In this document: positions 44,200 to 53,475 of the stretch, in pieces
Position numbering within the stretch: position 1 is the first letter of the stretch
Layout of the letters: each line of letters starts with the position of its first letter
Origin: Pseudomonadota bacterium
GTDB lineage: Bacteria; Pseudomonadota; Alphaproteobacteria; Rhizobiales; Xanthobacteraceae
Direction: 5' to 3'
Assembly: GCA_023388935.1 (NCBI GenBank)
Contig: JAEWFG010000006.1
Coordinates: 11,202 to 75,201 of the forward strand
Length of the DNA stretch: 64,000 nucleotides
Program-made: the position numbers and the translations under genes
The notes under the pieces: generated by a model
What the model saw: the letters and a program-made list of their open reading frames with translations, nothing else
Databases searched by the model: none
Told to the model about the DNA's origin: nothing

Positions 44200-44626
44200 A
44201 TGGGCCATATCGATCCGACCAAGGAGATCTTCGCGCAATTCCGGGATAACGACCGCCAGGGTCCGATCCACATGCTCAATCTGGTGCGCTTGCGCAAAGA
44301 GGCTGCCTACCCGGACGGCCGCAAGGCGAGCGGCGCGGAAGCCCTATGCCGCCTATGGCCGCGAGAGCGGCCCGGTGTTCGAGCGCCTCGGCGGCCGCAT
44401 CGTCTGGCAAGGCAGGTTCGAGCTGATGCTGATCGGTCCGCAGGACGAGCGGTGGGACCATTGCTTCATCGCCGAATATCCAAGCGTTGCAGCCTTCGTC
44501 GAGATGATCCGCGATCCCGTCTATCGCGAAGCGGTGAAACACCGGCAGGCGGCGGTGGAAGATTCGCGGCTGATCCGGCACGCCGTGCTGCCGGTCGGGA
44601 AGAATTTTGGGGAGATACCGGCGTAG
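44200..44626 (+). pseudogene. DUF1330-family gene with a one-base frameshift
   Basis: The first frame, from ATG 44200 behind AAGAGGGAA, gives GPIHMLNLVRLRKEAAYPDG and ends its homology at ASGAEA near 44341. The second frame continues with AYGRESGPVFERLGG and runs through FELMLIGPQDERWDHCFIAE to a stop at 44626. The homology joins if one C is removed from the CCC run at 44342-44344. DUF1330 proteins are small dimeric ferredoxin-like proteins of unknown role, usually about 95-140 residues, which matches the joined length. Either a recent pseudogene or a sequencing error. Confidence 0.8.
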
Positions 44627-44766
44627 AGGCCAGCATTGGGAATCTCTCTCCGTCATCCCCGCGCAACGGCGAAGCCGTTGTCGCTGGAGGTGCAAGCCTT
44701 GATATGTGAGCCTCGAAGGGTGACGGTGATGGAGCGGCCTCGCAGCCGATTTGCGTGGCGAAGCCC

Positions 44767-44796
44767 AAAAAAATCGGCGGCCCGCAGGCCGCCGAT
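44767..44796 (-). terminator. Rho-independent terminator
   Basis: Read on the minus strand, arms ATCGGCGGCC and GGCCGCCGAT (44773-44782 and 44787-44796) form a perfect 10-bp stem with a four-base loop. It is followed by a run of seven Ts (44767-44773). It lies about 20 bp after the stop of the first binding-protein gene. Confidence 0.92.
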
Positions 44797-44816
44797 GGCA
44801 TTGCAGAGTCCAACCA

Positions 44817-46043
44817 CTAACCCGCCGGGCTGGCATCCTCCAGGATCGGACCGAACAGCTCCCAGCGCTCGCCGTTGAACTTCATCATCTGAAGCTGCTT
44901 GTTGACGCGGTAGTCGGTCGCCGAGGTATTGGCCTTGATGCCGGGCAGCCCGACGTCGCCGGTAACGTCCTTCAGCGAAGCGGCCTGCTTCATGACGTTC
45001 TCGCGCGTCAGGTTGTCGCCGCACTGCTGCAGCACGTGGGCCAGGAGCTGGGCGGTGCCGTAGCCGTAGGTGTTGAAGTTCGAGTCCTTGTCGCCGTCCG
45101 GATAGTACTTCGCCATGAAGTCGAAATACTTCTTCATGCCGGCGTCATCCTTCCAGGTCGGATCGAGCGGATCCTTGCCGTAGTTGACGCTGATGACGCC
45201 CTTGGCCGCGTCGAGACCGGCGGGCTTCATCACCGCGCCGACCGACGTGGCGTTGATGTCGACGATCTGCACGGGATGCCAGCCCATCTCGGCGATCTTC
45301 TTGATCGCCTGTGCTGCCTGCTTCGGCGTGGTGGCGCTGAAGAACAGGTCGGCGCCGGCGTCCTTGATCTTGAGGATCTGCGAATCGACGGTCGGATCGG
45401 AGACTTCGTAGGACGCTTCCGTCACGATCATCTTGGCTGCCTTGTCGCCGAGGCCGGCCTTCATGCCGCTCAGATAGTCCTTGCCGAGGTCGTCGTTCTG
45501 ATAGAGCACGCCGATCTTCGCGTTAGGGTGCTCCTTCAGGATGTACTGACCGTAGATGCGGCCCTCGACGAAGTAGTTCGGGTTGTAACCCATGGTCCAC
45601 GGGAAGTTCTTCGGGTCCGTGAACCTCGAGGCGCCGGTCGCCGCGAACAGCTGCGGCACCTTCTTGGAATTGAGATATTTCTGTACGGCTGCGTTCGAGG
45701 GTGTGCCGATGATCTGGAAGGTCAGCAGCACCTCGTCGCTCTCGACGAGCTTGCGCACCTGCTCCACGGCCTTCGGCGGCGAATAGGCGTCGTCGTACTG
45801 GATCAGGTTGATCTTGCGGCCGTTGATGCCGCCCTGGTCGTTGAGCATCTTGAAATAGGCGGCCTGGGCCTTGCCGATCGAAGCATAGGCCGATGCAGGT
45901 CCCGAGAACGGCACGGTCTGGCCGATCTTGATCTCGGTGTCGCTGGCGCCCGGATCATATTTTTTCTGGGCATTGGCCGCAGAGACTGACAGCGCGAGGG
46001 TCAGCGCCGTCGCCGCGGCCAGATGCAGACTTCCATTCCTCAT
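44817..46043 (-). CDS. periplasmic branched-chain amino acid-type binding protein (copy 1)
   Basis: A 408-residue type I binding protein. Residues 1-24 are a signal peptide ending in SAANA before QKKYDPGASD. The segment TEIKIGQTVPFSGPASAYA and GVLYQNDDLGKDYL are characteristic of this subgroup. The ATG at 46043 is chosen as it follows GAGGAAAT. It is closely related over its full length to the neighbouring copy 2 and equal to it in length. No permease or ATPase gene is near, so it presumably serves a transporter elsewhere. Ligand unknown. Confidence 0.88.
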   Translation of the reverse strand: MRNGSLHLAAATALTLALSVSAANAQKKYDPGASDTEIKIGQTVPFSGPASAYASIGKAQAAYFKMLNDQGGINGRKINLIQYDDAYSPPKAVEQVRKLVESDEVLLTFQIIGTPSNAAVQKYLNSKKVPQLFAATGASRFTDPKNFPWTMGYNPNYFVEGRIYGQYILKEHPNAKIGVLYQNDDLGKDYLSGMKAGLGDKAAKMIVTEASYEVSDPTVDSQILKIKDAGADLFFSATTPKQAAQAIKKIAEMGWHPVQIVDINATSVGAVMKPAGLDAAKGVISVNYGKDPLDPTWKDDAGMKKYFDFMAKYYPDGDKDSNFNTYGYGTAQLLAHVLQQCGDNLTRENVMKQAASLKDVTGDVGLPGIKANTSATDYRVNKQLQMMKFNGERWELFGPILEDASPAG

Positions 46044-46170
46044 TCGCAATTTCCTCAGTGTGTTATTGTCGATGATCGATCGGGCGCACTGCTATGCGCC
46101 CGACGCCATCGCTGTGCGGGAGTGTGGAGGAATCATTGCTGCGACGCAAGGCGACGAAGTGCCCATCGTT

Positions 46171-46206
46171 CGTAGGGTAGGTTAAGCTTTGTTAACCGAC
46201 CCTACG
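46171..46206. repeat. CGTAGGGTAGGTTAA long hairpin
   Basis: Arms CGTAGGGTAGGTTAA (46171-46185) and TTAACCGACCCTACG (46192-46206) pair at 14 of 15 bases around GCTTTG. It lies 16 bp downstream of the copy 2 stop, between the two paralogues. The motif resembles the GTAGGGTGGGTTA palindromes I recall from many bacterial genomes. Confidence 0.8.
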
Positions 46207-46221
46207 AGATCAGCCTTAGAA

Positions 46222-47448
46222 CTAGCCCGACGATCCCGTGTCCTCGATGATCGGTCCGAACAGCTCCCAGCGTTCGCCGTTGAACCTCATCATCTGCATC
46301 TGCTTGTTGACCCGATAATCGTTCGGTCCGGTGTTGATCTTGATGCCGGGCAGCGCGAGGCTTGGGATGTAGCCCTTGACGTTGGCGACCTGCTTCATGA
46401 CGTTCTCGCGCGTCAGGTCATCGCCGCATTGCTTCAGAACCTGCACCAGAAGCTCGGCCACCGAATAGCCGTAGGTGTTGACCGTGTTGAGCTTGTCGCC
46501 CTCAGGAAAATACTTGTCCATGAAGGCGAAGAAGGCCTTTAGGCCCGGATCGTCCTTCCATTGCGGGTCGCTCGGTTCCTTGCCGTAGTTGGTCGAGATG
46601 ATCCCTTTGGAGATGTCGAGACCAGCCGGCTTCAGCGTTGCCGAGATCGGGCTCGCGTTGATGTCGAGGATGTGCACCGGCGTCCAGCCGAGATCGGCGA
46701 GCTTCTTGATCGCCTGTGCCGCGAATTTCGGCGTCGAGGCATCATAGAACAGGTCGGCGCCCAGCGACTTCAGCTTGACCACCTGCGAGTCCACCGTCGG
46801 ATCGGTGACCTCGTAGGACTCCTCGCCGACGATCATGCTGGCGGCCTTGCCGCCAAGTCCGTTCTTCAGACCCGCGAGATAGTCGCGGCCCATGTCGTCG
46901 TTCTGGTAGAGCACGCCGATCTTGGCATTGGGGTGATTGGCGAGAATGTATTTGGCGTAGATACGCCCCTCGGAGACGTAGTTTGGATTGTAGGCGATGG
47001 TCCAGGGATAGTTCTGCGGATCGTTGAAACGCGCCGCGCCGGTCGAGGCCAGCAGCTGAGGCACCTTCTTGCCGTTGAGATATTTTTGCACGGCGGCGTT
47101 GGCTGCGGTGCCGATAAGCTGGAAGGTGAACAGCACTTCGTCGCCTTCGACGAGCTTACGCACCTGCTCGACAGTCTTCGGCGGCGAATAAGCGTCGTCA
47201 TACTGGATCAGGTTGATCTTGCGGCCGTTGATGCCGCCCTGGTCGTTGATCATCTTGAAGTAGGCGGCCTGGGTCTTTCCGATATTGGCGTAGACCGAAT
47301 AGGCGCCGGAGAACGGCACGGTCTGGCCGATCTTGATCTCGGTGTCGCTTGCGCCGACGTCGTACTTTTTCTGGGCGAGAGCTTGGTTGGCGGAGAACGC
47401 GAAGGCGAGCGCCGCCGTGGCAGCTATGAAGGCTCTGCGATTGCTCAT
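46222..47448 (-). CDS. periplasmic branched-chain amino acid-type binding protein (copy 2)
   Basis: A 408-residue paralogue of copy 1. The signal peptide is residues 1-24 (MSNRRAFIAATAALAFAFSA...), followed by QKKYDVGASD. Long identical blocks include GINGRKINLIQYDDAYSPPK and NDYRVNKQ-type C-termini. The ATG at 47448 follows AGGAGGAA. Both copies are on the same strand, 178 bp apart, with a long hairpin between them. A recent tandem duplication with retained function is likely; different ligand preference is possible. Confidence 0.88.
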   Translation of the reverse strand: MSNRRAFIAATAALAFAFSANQALAQKKYDVGASDTEIKIGQTVPFSGAYSVYANIGKTQAAYFKMINDQGGINGRKINLIQYDDAYSPPKTVEQVRKLVEGDEVLFTFQLIGTAANAAVQKYLNGKKVPQLLASTGAARFNDPQNYPWTIAYNPNYVSEGRIYAKYILANHPNAKIGVLYQNDDMGRDYLAGLKNGLGGKAASMIVGEESYEVTDPTVDSQVVKLKSLGADLFYDASTPKFAAQAIKKLADLGWTPVHILDINASPISATLKPAGLDISKGIISTNYGKEPSDPQWKDDPGLKAFFAFMDKYFPEGDKLNTVNTYGYSVAELLVQVLKQCGDDLTRENVMKQVANVKGYIPSLALPGIKINTGPNDYRVNKQMQMMRFNGERWELFGPIIEDTGSSG

Positions 47449-47738
47449 GTTGGATTGTTCCTCCTGGTGGGATTTTGGGTCGACGGTCTTTTTCCCGTTG
47501 ATTGCAACGGTCGCCATCGCTGCCGAAGATTGTGGAGGAAGGTCCGGCGGCGCGCAAGTATCGCGGCGCTGCGCTGTAGCGTCTTAGGTCAGGAACAATG
47601 CAACCAGCGCGACCGCCGCCGGCAGGGGCCGGCACGATCCGGACCAAGTTGAGCTCCCCCAAAGCGTCAGCTTTCGGGTGGACGGTAGCACATGCGGTAT
47701 GGCACGCACGATGCGTGTTCCAATGCAACGGTGTCGCA

Positions 47739-48269
47739 ATGGCCGCTCGATCAACCGACACGCCTGAACGCTTCTATCTCGATCGCATGGCAACGCCGAT
47801 CGGGACCGCCCTGCTCGTCACCGATGCCGGGGGCGCGTTGCGCGCGCTCGACTGGGAGGACTACGAACACCGCATGCGCGAGCTCTTGCGCCTGCATTAC
47901 GGCGCGGTGGATCTCCGTGATCAGCCTGCGCCCGCGGAAATGCGGACCGCGCTGTCGGACTATTTCGAAGGCGATCTCGGTCGGCTCCTGGCGATCGCAT
48001 GGCGTATTGCCGGCACCCCGTTCCAGCGCAAGGTCTGGACCGCGCTTGCGCAAATCCCCGCGGGAACCACACTCAGCTATGGCGCGCTGGCGGCAAGGCT
48101 GGACATGCCCAAAGCCGTGCGCGCCGTCGGCCACGCCAACGGCTCCAATCCGATCAGCGTGGTGCTACCCTGTCACCGTTTGATCGGCGCGGATGGTTCG
48201 CTGGTGAAATACGGCGGCGGGCTGGAGCGCAAACGCTGGCTGCTGCGGCATGAAGGGGTGGAGGTTTGA
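47739..48269 (+). CDS. ogt: methylated-DNA--protein-cysteine methyltransferase
   Basis: A 176-residue suicide DNA repair enzyme. The acceptor Cys145 lies in VVLPCHRLIG, the helix-turn-helix is around SYGALAARLDMPKAVRAVG, and FQRKVWTALAQIPAGTTLSY is the conserved entry to the catalytic domain. The start is ATG at 47739. It removes O6-alkyl groups from guanine. No Ada regulatory domain is fused, so it is of the Ogt/constitutive type. Confidence 0.9.
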   Translation: MAARSTDTPERFYLDRMATPIGTALLVTDAGGALRALDWEDYEHRMRELLRLHYGAVDLRDQPAPAEMRTALSDYFEGDLGRLLAIAWRIAGTPFQRKVWTALAQIPAGTTLSYGALAARLDMPKAVRAVGHANGSNPISVVLPCHRLIGADGSLVKYGGGLERKRWLLRHEGVEV

Positions 48270-48295
48270 AGGGCGTAGCGCGCCAATCTCTCCAC

Positions 48296-48406
48296 TCGTC
48301 ATTCCGGGGCGCTGCGCAAGCGGCGAGCCCGTAATCCATCGGGCGTCACCGACGATGCGGATGAATGGATTCCGGGCTCGCGCTACGCGCGCCCCGGAAT
48401 GACGAG
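48296..48406. repeat. palindromic repeat, CTCGTCATTCCGGGGCGC type
   Basis: Left end CTCGTCATTCCGGGGCGC and right end GCGCGCCCCGGAATGACGAG are inverted over 18 bases, with ATCCATCGG and GAATGGATTCCGGG inside. It overlaps neither gene and lies between convergent ogt and glnD. Confidence 0.8.
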
Positions 48407-48411
48407 AGCTC

Positions 48412-51201
48412 TCACGCCGCCGGCTGGACCGACTTGTCGCCGGCCATCACATGGGTCAGTGCGCGCTTGATCGCGGATTGACGGGTTGGGGCGGTGATCT
48501 GTGCACCGAGGAGGTCGGTGACGTAGAACACGTCGCGCGCGCGCTCGCCGAAGGTCGCGACATGGGCCGAGGCGATGTTGAGATTGAGCTTCGAGATCGC
48601 CGTGGTCAGCTCGTAGAGCAGGCCGGGGCGGTCGAGGCCGGAGACCTCGATTACGGTGTAGCGGTCGGACCATTGGTTGTTGATGGTCACTTCCGGCTCG
48701 ACCACGAAGGGCCTCGCCTTGCCGCGTACGGCGCGCTGCGCCACCACTTCCGGCAGGCGCAGCTTGCCTTCCAGCACGTCCTCGATCATCTCGCCGATGC
48801 GCGTGGCGCGCCGGCCTTCGTCCTCGTCGCGGTCGTATTCCCGTGAGATCGAGATCGTGTCCAGCGCGCGTCCGTCGGTCGTGGTGTAGATCTGGGCGTC
48901 GACGATGTTGGCGCCGGCCGAGGCGCAGGCGCCTGCGATGATCGAGAGCAGCCAGGGATGGTCGGCGGCGAAGATCGTCAGCTCGGTGACGCCGCGCACC
49001 TCGTCGAAGCCGACATTGATCGCGAGCTTGTGGCCGGCCTGCTCGCTGGAGCGGACGAAGCGGGCGTGGCGGATCTTTCGCGGCAGCTCGACCTTGAGCC
49101 AATAGGCCGGATAGTGCCGGCCGATATAGGCATCCAGCTCGTCCTTCGGCCATTCGGCGAAGGCCATGCGGAATTCGGCATAAGCGGCTGCAAGCCGTTT
49201 GCCGCGGTCGACTTCCGAAAAGCCGCCGGTCAGCACCGGCTCTGTCTCATAATAGAGAGAACGCAGCAGCTGTGCCTTCCAGCCGTTCCACACGCCCGGA
49301 CCGACGCCGCGGATGTCAGCGGTGGTCAGGATCGTCAGCAGCTTCATCTGCTCGACCGACTGCACCACGGCGGCGAAATTCTCGATGGTCTTGCGGTCGG
49401 AGAGGTCGCGCGACTGCGCGACCGTCGACATCGTCAGATGTTCCTCGATCAGCCAGGCCACGAGCTCGGTGTCGGCCGGACTGAAGCCGAGCCGTGGGCA
49501 GAGCCGCCGCGCCACCTTGGCGCCTGCGATCGAGTGATCCTCGGGCCGGCCCTTGGCGACGTCGTGCAAGAGCGTTGCGATATAGATCACCGCGCGATGC
49601 TCGGGCCGGGTCTTGCGCATCAGGTTGCTGGCGAGCGTGAACTCCTCGATGCCGCCGCGCTCGATGTCCTGGAGGAAGCCGATGCAGCGGATCAGGTGCT
49701 CGTCGACCGTATAGTGATGATACATGTTGAACTGCATCATCGAAACGATCTTGCCGAAGGCGCGGATGAAGTGGCCGAGCACGCCGGTCTCGTTCATCCG
49801 CCGCAGCACGATCTCGGCGTTGTCGGAGGTCAGGATCTCCATGAACAGCCGGTTGGCCTCGGGGTTCTCGCGAAGCTGCGCGTTGATCAGGCCGAGTGAA
49901 CGCGTCACGACGCGCATCGCATCCGGATGGAAGGCGAGGTTGTTCTTCTGTGCCAGGCGGAAGATGCGGATCAAATTGACCGGATCGCGCTTGAACACGT
50001 CGGGCGCGACGACGTTGATGCGGTTGTTGTCGACGATGAAGTCGTCGCTGTCAGGCACGCGCCGCTTCACGGGGGTGGGGCGCAGCCGCGCCATCATCCG
50101 GCTCAGCACCGGCGCAGGCTTGGCCTGCTGGTCCTCGAGCTTGGCGCAGAGGATGGCGGTGAGATTGCCGACTTCCTTGGCGACCAGGAAGTAGTGCTTC
50201 ATGAAGCGCTCGACGTCCTGCATGCCGGGATGCGACGTGTAACCGAGCCGGACCGCGATCTCGCGCTGGAGATCGAAGGACAGGCGCTCTTCGGCGCGGC
50301 CGGAGTAGAAATGCAGATTGCAGCGCACCGACCAGAGGAAATCGGCGCAGCGGCGGAAGGTGCGGTATTCCTGCGCGTCGAACACGCCGCGCTCGACCAG
50401 CTCGTTCGTGTCGCGGACGCGGTAGACGTATTTGGCGATCCAGAACAGCGTGTGCAGGTCGCGCAGGCCGCCTTTGCCGTCCTTGACGTTGGGCTCGACC
50501 AGGTAGCGCGACTGGCCGCCGCGGCGGTGCCGCTCCTCGCGCTCGGCGAGCTTTGCGGTGACGAATTCGGACGCCGTGCCCTGCACCACTTCCTTGTCGA
50601 AGCGCGCGACCAGCTCGTCATAGAGCGGCTGGTCGCCGGTGAGAAACCGCGTTTCCAGGATCGCGGTGCGGATCGTCATGTCGCCGCGCGCCTGCCGGAT
50701 CGATTCATCGACCGAGCGCGTGGCGTGACCGACCTTCAGTCCCATGTCCCAGAGGCAGTAGAGGATCGCTTCGGCGACCTGCTCGCCCCAGGCGGTCTGC
50801 TTGTAGGGCAGGATGAAGAGCAGATCGATGTCGGACTCCGGGGCCATCAGGCCGCGGCCATAGCCGCCGGTCGCCACCACCGCCATGCGCTCGGCACCGG
50901 TCGGGATCGGCGAGCGGTAGAGATGACGTGTTGCCGCCGAATACAGGATGCGGATGATCTCGTCCTGGACATGGCACAGCCGTTCGGCGCAGCGGCGGCC
51001 GTGGCGGTCCTTCAGCAGGATCTCCTGTGCCGCGGCGCGGGCCGCGATCAGCTCGGCCTTGAGCAATTGCGCCAGGGCCGTGCGGAACGCGTCCTCGCGT
51101 CCCTCGTGCTTTTCGGCAAGCGCGTCGATCGCGGCGGTGATCCGCGCGGTGTCGAAGCGATTGTCTACCTCGGCCTTGTGCTCAGTCGCGACGCTGTCCA
51201 T
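48412..51201 (-). CDS. glnD: [protein-PII] uridylyltransferase/uridylyl-removing enzyme
   Basis: A 929-residue nitrogen sensor. The nucleotidyltransferase motif is GGYGRG near 111 with DIDLLFI after it. An HD hydrolase domain has IATLLHDVAKGRPEDHS near 540. Two ACT domains lie in the last 210 residues (around ELTIFAADHPWLLSIIAGAC and YTVIEVSGLDRPGLLYELT) and sense glutamine. The length is normal and all sites look intact. It uridylylates PII proteins when glutamine is low, and so controls glutamine synthetase and nitrogen genes. Start at ATG 51201. Confidence 0.95.
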   Translation of the reverse strand: MDSVATEHKAEVDNRFDTARITAAIDALAEKHEGREDAFRTALAQLLKAELIAARAAAQEILLKDRHGRRCAERLCHVQDEIIRILYSAATRHLYRSPIPTGAERMAVVATGGYGRGLMAPESDIDLLFILPYKQTAWGEQVAEAILYCLWDMGLKVGHATRSVDESIRQARGDMTIRTAILETRFLTGDQPLYDELVARFDKEVVQGTASEFVTAKLAEREERHRRGGQSRYLVEPNVKDGKGGLRDLHTLFWIAKYVYRVRDTNELVERGVFDAQEYRTFRRCADFLWSVRCNLHFYSGRAEERLSFDLQREIAVRLGYTSHPGMQDVERFMKHYFLVAKEVGNLTAILCAKLEDQQAKPAPVLSRMMARLRPTPVKRRVPDSDDFIVDNNRINVVAPDVFKRDPVNLIRIFRLAQKNNLAFHPDAMRVVTRSLGLINAQLRENPEANRLFMEILTSDNAEIVLRRMNETGVLGHFIRAFGKIVSMMQFNMYHHYTVDEHLIRCIGFLQDIERGGIEEFTLASNLMRKTRPEHRAVIYIATLLHDVAKGRPEDHSIAGAKVARRLCPRLGFSPADTELVAWLIEEHLTMSTVAQSRDLSDRKTIENFAAVVQSVEQMKLLTILTTADIRGVGPGVWNGWKAQLLRSLYYETEPVLTGGFSEVDRGKRLAAAYAEFRMAFAEWPKDELDAYIGRHYPAYWLKVELPRKIRHARFVRSSEQAGHKLAINVGFDEVRGVTELTIFAADHPWLLSIIAGACASAGANIVDAQIYTTTDGRALDTISISREYDRDEDEGRRATRIGEMIEDVLEGKLRLPEVVAQRAVRGKARPFVVEPEVTINNQWSDRYTVIEVSGLDRPGLLYELTTAISKLNLNIASAHVATFGERARDVFYVTDLLGAQITAPTRQSAIKRALTHVMAGDKSVQPAA

Positions 51202-51352
51202 GCCTCACCGGATATAAGAGGTGACAGGCGCTGTCACCCGCCATTCTCGGGCAATAGTTGTTCCATGCTGGGAAGGTCCGGTTTTGAGCAAAGTTGTTCT
51301 CGGCCGGCCCGCTTTCAAGGGGCGGATTTTCTCGTTGACCTCTTGATATAAC

Positions 51353-51369
51353 TCATTGAAGAACAATGA
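51353..51369. promoter_or_regulatory. inverted repeat TCATTG-N5-CAATGA before the sulfonate-binding gene
   Basis: Perfect 6-base arms at 51353-51358 and 51364-51369, with GATATAAC just to the left. It is immediately upstream of the ribosome binding site at about 51376-51383. It could be an operator or an RNA hairpin in the leader. Confidence 0.4.
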
Positions 51370-51389
51370 AGTTTTGGAGGAGGCTGGGC

Positions 51390-52361
51390 ATGACTAGGAT
51401 TACACGGCGCATTCTGCTGGCGGGAGCCGTGGCTCTCGCTGCGACCCCCGCGGCACGGGCGGCGGATCCACTCAAGGAGATCCGGATCGACTGGGCGACC
51501 TACAATCCGGTGTCGATGGTCCTGAAACAGAAGGGGCTGCTGGAGAAGGAGTTCGCCAAGGACGGCATCACCATCACCTGGGTGCAGTCAGCCGGCTCCA
51601 ACAAGGCGCTCGAATTCCTCAACGCCGGCTCGATCGATTTCGGTTCGACCGCCGGTTCGGCGGCTCTGGTCGCACGCATCAACGGCAATCCGATCAAGTC
51701 GATCTATGTCTATTCGCGTCCCGAATGGACCGCGCTGGTGACATCAAAGGATTCCAGGATCGCGAGCGTTGCTGATCTCAAGGGCAAGCGCGTCGCGGTG
51801 ACGCGCGGCACCGATCCGCACATCTTCCTGGTGCGCGCGCTGCTCGGCGCCGGCCTGACCGAAAAGGACATCACGCCGGTGCTGCTCCAGCATGCCGACG
51901 GCAAGACCGCGCTGATCCGCGGCGATGTCGATGCCTGGGCCGGCCTCGATCCGATGATGGCGCAGGCCGAGGTCGAGGAGGGCGCGAAGCTCTTCTACCG
52001 CAAGGCCGATGCCAACACCTGGGGCATCCTCAATGCGCGCGAGCAGTTCTTGAAGGAGTACCCGGAGGTCACCCGCCGCGTGCTTGCGGTGTACGAGGAC
52101 GCGCGCAAATATTCGCTGGCCAATTACGACGAGCTGAAGAAGACCTTCATCGCCGTGACCAAGCTGCCCGAGGCCGTCGTCGACAAGCAGCTCAAGGAGC
52201 GCACCGAGCTCACCCACAGCCGTATCGGCGCGCCCCAACGCGAGTCGATCCTGGCCGCCGGCCTCGCGCTGCAACAGGCCGGCGTCGTCGACGCCAAGGT
52301 CGACGTGAGGGCCGCGCTCGATGCCCTGATCGACGACCAGGTCCCGCTGCCGACGAATTGA
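51390..52361 (+). CDS. ssuA: ABC aliphatic-sulfonate/taurine-type binding protein
   Basis: A 323-residue SsuA/NrtA-fold binding protein. Signal peptide residues 1-24 (TRRILLAGAVALAATPAARA). The motif EIRIDWATYNPVSMVLKQKG and the GSIDFGSTAGSAA ligand-loop segment are family signatures. GGAGGAGG lies seven bases before the ATG at 51390, making that start preferable to the ATG at 51366. Its permease and ATPase follow. Binding of an alkanesulfonate or a related sulfur compound is expected, though nitrate and thiamine-precursor binders share the fold. Confidence 0.82.
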   Translation: MTRITRRILLAGAVALAATPAARAADPLKEIRIDWATYNPVSMVLKQKGLLEKEFAKDGITITWVQSAGSNKALEFLNAGSIDFGSTAGSAALVARINGNPIKSIYVYSRPEWTALVTSKDSRIASVADLKGKRVAVTRGTDPHIFLVRALLGAGLTEKDITPVLLQHADGKTALIRGDVDAWAGLDPMMAQAEVEEGAKLFYRKADANTWGILNAREQFLKEYPEVTRRVLAVYEDARKYSLANYDELKKTFIAVTKLPEAVVDKQLKERTELTHSRIGAPQRESILAAGLALQQAGVVDAKVDVRAALDALIDDQVPLPTN

Positions 52362-52394
52362 CGTGGTGGTCGCGCGCCACCGCAACAAACTCCC

Positions 52395-52574
52395 CTGTCG
52401 TCCCGGGGGCGCGAAGCGAACCCGGGACCCATAACCACAAGGAGTGGTTTGGCGCGAAAGCGATAACTCCGAGTCCCCGTAACCACATCTCCCTGTGGTT
52501 ATGAGTCCCGGATCGGCGCTTCGCCCTGGACAACGCAACGCGTTGCCAAGAGCGGCGCTTGTCCGGGACGACAG
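52395..52574. repeat. long palindromic repeat, GTCGTCCCGG family
   Basis: CTGTCGTCCCGGGGGCGCGA on the left and GTCCGGGACGACAG on the right, with inner GGGACCCATAACCACAAGG and CCTGTGGTTATGAGTCC arms, plus an added CAACGCAACGCGTTGCC palindrome. It lies within the ssu-like unit between the binding-protein gene and the permease gene. Confidence 0.85.
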
Positions 52575-52625
52575 CGGAGATTGCCGCGCCCTTGCATTCC
52601 CTCGCCAGACGCGCTTGCTAGGGCC

Positions 52626-53471
52626 ATGATCTCCGACGCGCCAGCCTTGCAACAATCCTCGGAACCGGCCGAAAGCGTCGCCGCGCCCTCGCGGCTGTCC
52701 CGTTATGTGGGGCCGGCGCTGGGGCTGTTGCTGCCGCTCGCCCTCGCGCTGGGCTGGGAACTCGTGGTCTGGCTCGGCTGGTCCAGTGGCCGATTGGTGC
52801 CGCCACCCTCGCGCGTCCTTGCCACCATCACCGAGCTCGCCCGCTCCGGCGAACTGGTCCGCCACATCGCCGCGACGCTGTGGCGCGTCGGGCTCGGCTT
52901 TGCCGTCGGGGTGGTCGCGGGCACGCTGTTAGGTGCCATTTCCGGCTATTGGTCGCTGGCGCGCCGGCTGCTCGATCCGACCGTACAGGCGCTCCGCGCG
53001 ATCCCCTCGCTGGCCTGGGTGCCGCTGTTCATCCTCTGGCTCGGCATCTTCGAGACCTCGAAGATCGCGCTGATCGCGGTCGGCGTGTTCTTCCCGGTCT
53101 ATCTGGGCGTGATGGGCGCGATTCTCTCGGTCGATCGCAAGATCGTCGAGGTCGGCCGCACCTTCCGCCTCTCCGGCCCGGCGATGATCCGCCGCATCCT
53201 GCTGCCCGCGGTGCTGCCGGCCTACGTCGTGTCCTTGCGCGTCGGCTTGGGATTGGGGTGGATGTTCGTGGTCGCGGCCGAGCTGATCGGTGCCTCCGAA
53301 GGCCTCGGCTACCTCCTGCTCGATGGCCAGCAGCTCGGCAAGCCTGCGCAGATCCTGGCTGCGATCGTGATCTTCGCCATCCTCGGCAAGCTCACGGACT
53401 GGCTGATCGAGGTCGCGGCCGCGCCGTTCCTGCGCTGGCAGGACGCCTTCGGGCGCGCGAAGGGAGCCTGA
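52626..53471 (+). CDS. ssuC: ABC permease, sulfonate type
   Basis: A 281-residue membrane protein with about six helices. The conserved cytoplasmic EAA-like loop (GRTFRLSGPAMIRRILLPAVLP) contacts the ATPase, and LGWMFVVAAELIGASEGLGY is typical of the SsuC/TauC branch. The start is ATG at 52626. The ATPase gene begins 4 bp after its stop. Confidence 0.85.
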   Translation: MISDAPALQQSSEPAESVAAPSRLSRYVGPALGLLLPLALALGWELVVWLGWSSGRLVPPPSRVLATITELARSGELVRHIAATLWRVGLGFAVGVVAGTLLGAISGYWSLARRLLDPTVQALRAIPSLAWVPLFILWLGIFETSKIALIAVGVFFPVYLGVMGAILSVDRKIVEVGRTFRLSGPAMIRRILLPAVLPAYVVSLRVGLGLGWMFVVAAELIGASEGLGYLLLDGQQLGKPAQILAAIVIFAILGKLTDWLIEVAAAPFLRWQDAFGRAKGA

Positions 53472-53475
53472 AGCG

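Noticed and set aside
49927..51351. 474-codon plus-strand frame
   Set aside because: Antisense shadow of glnD; glnD has all its domains and a clear start.
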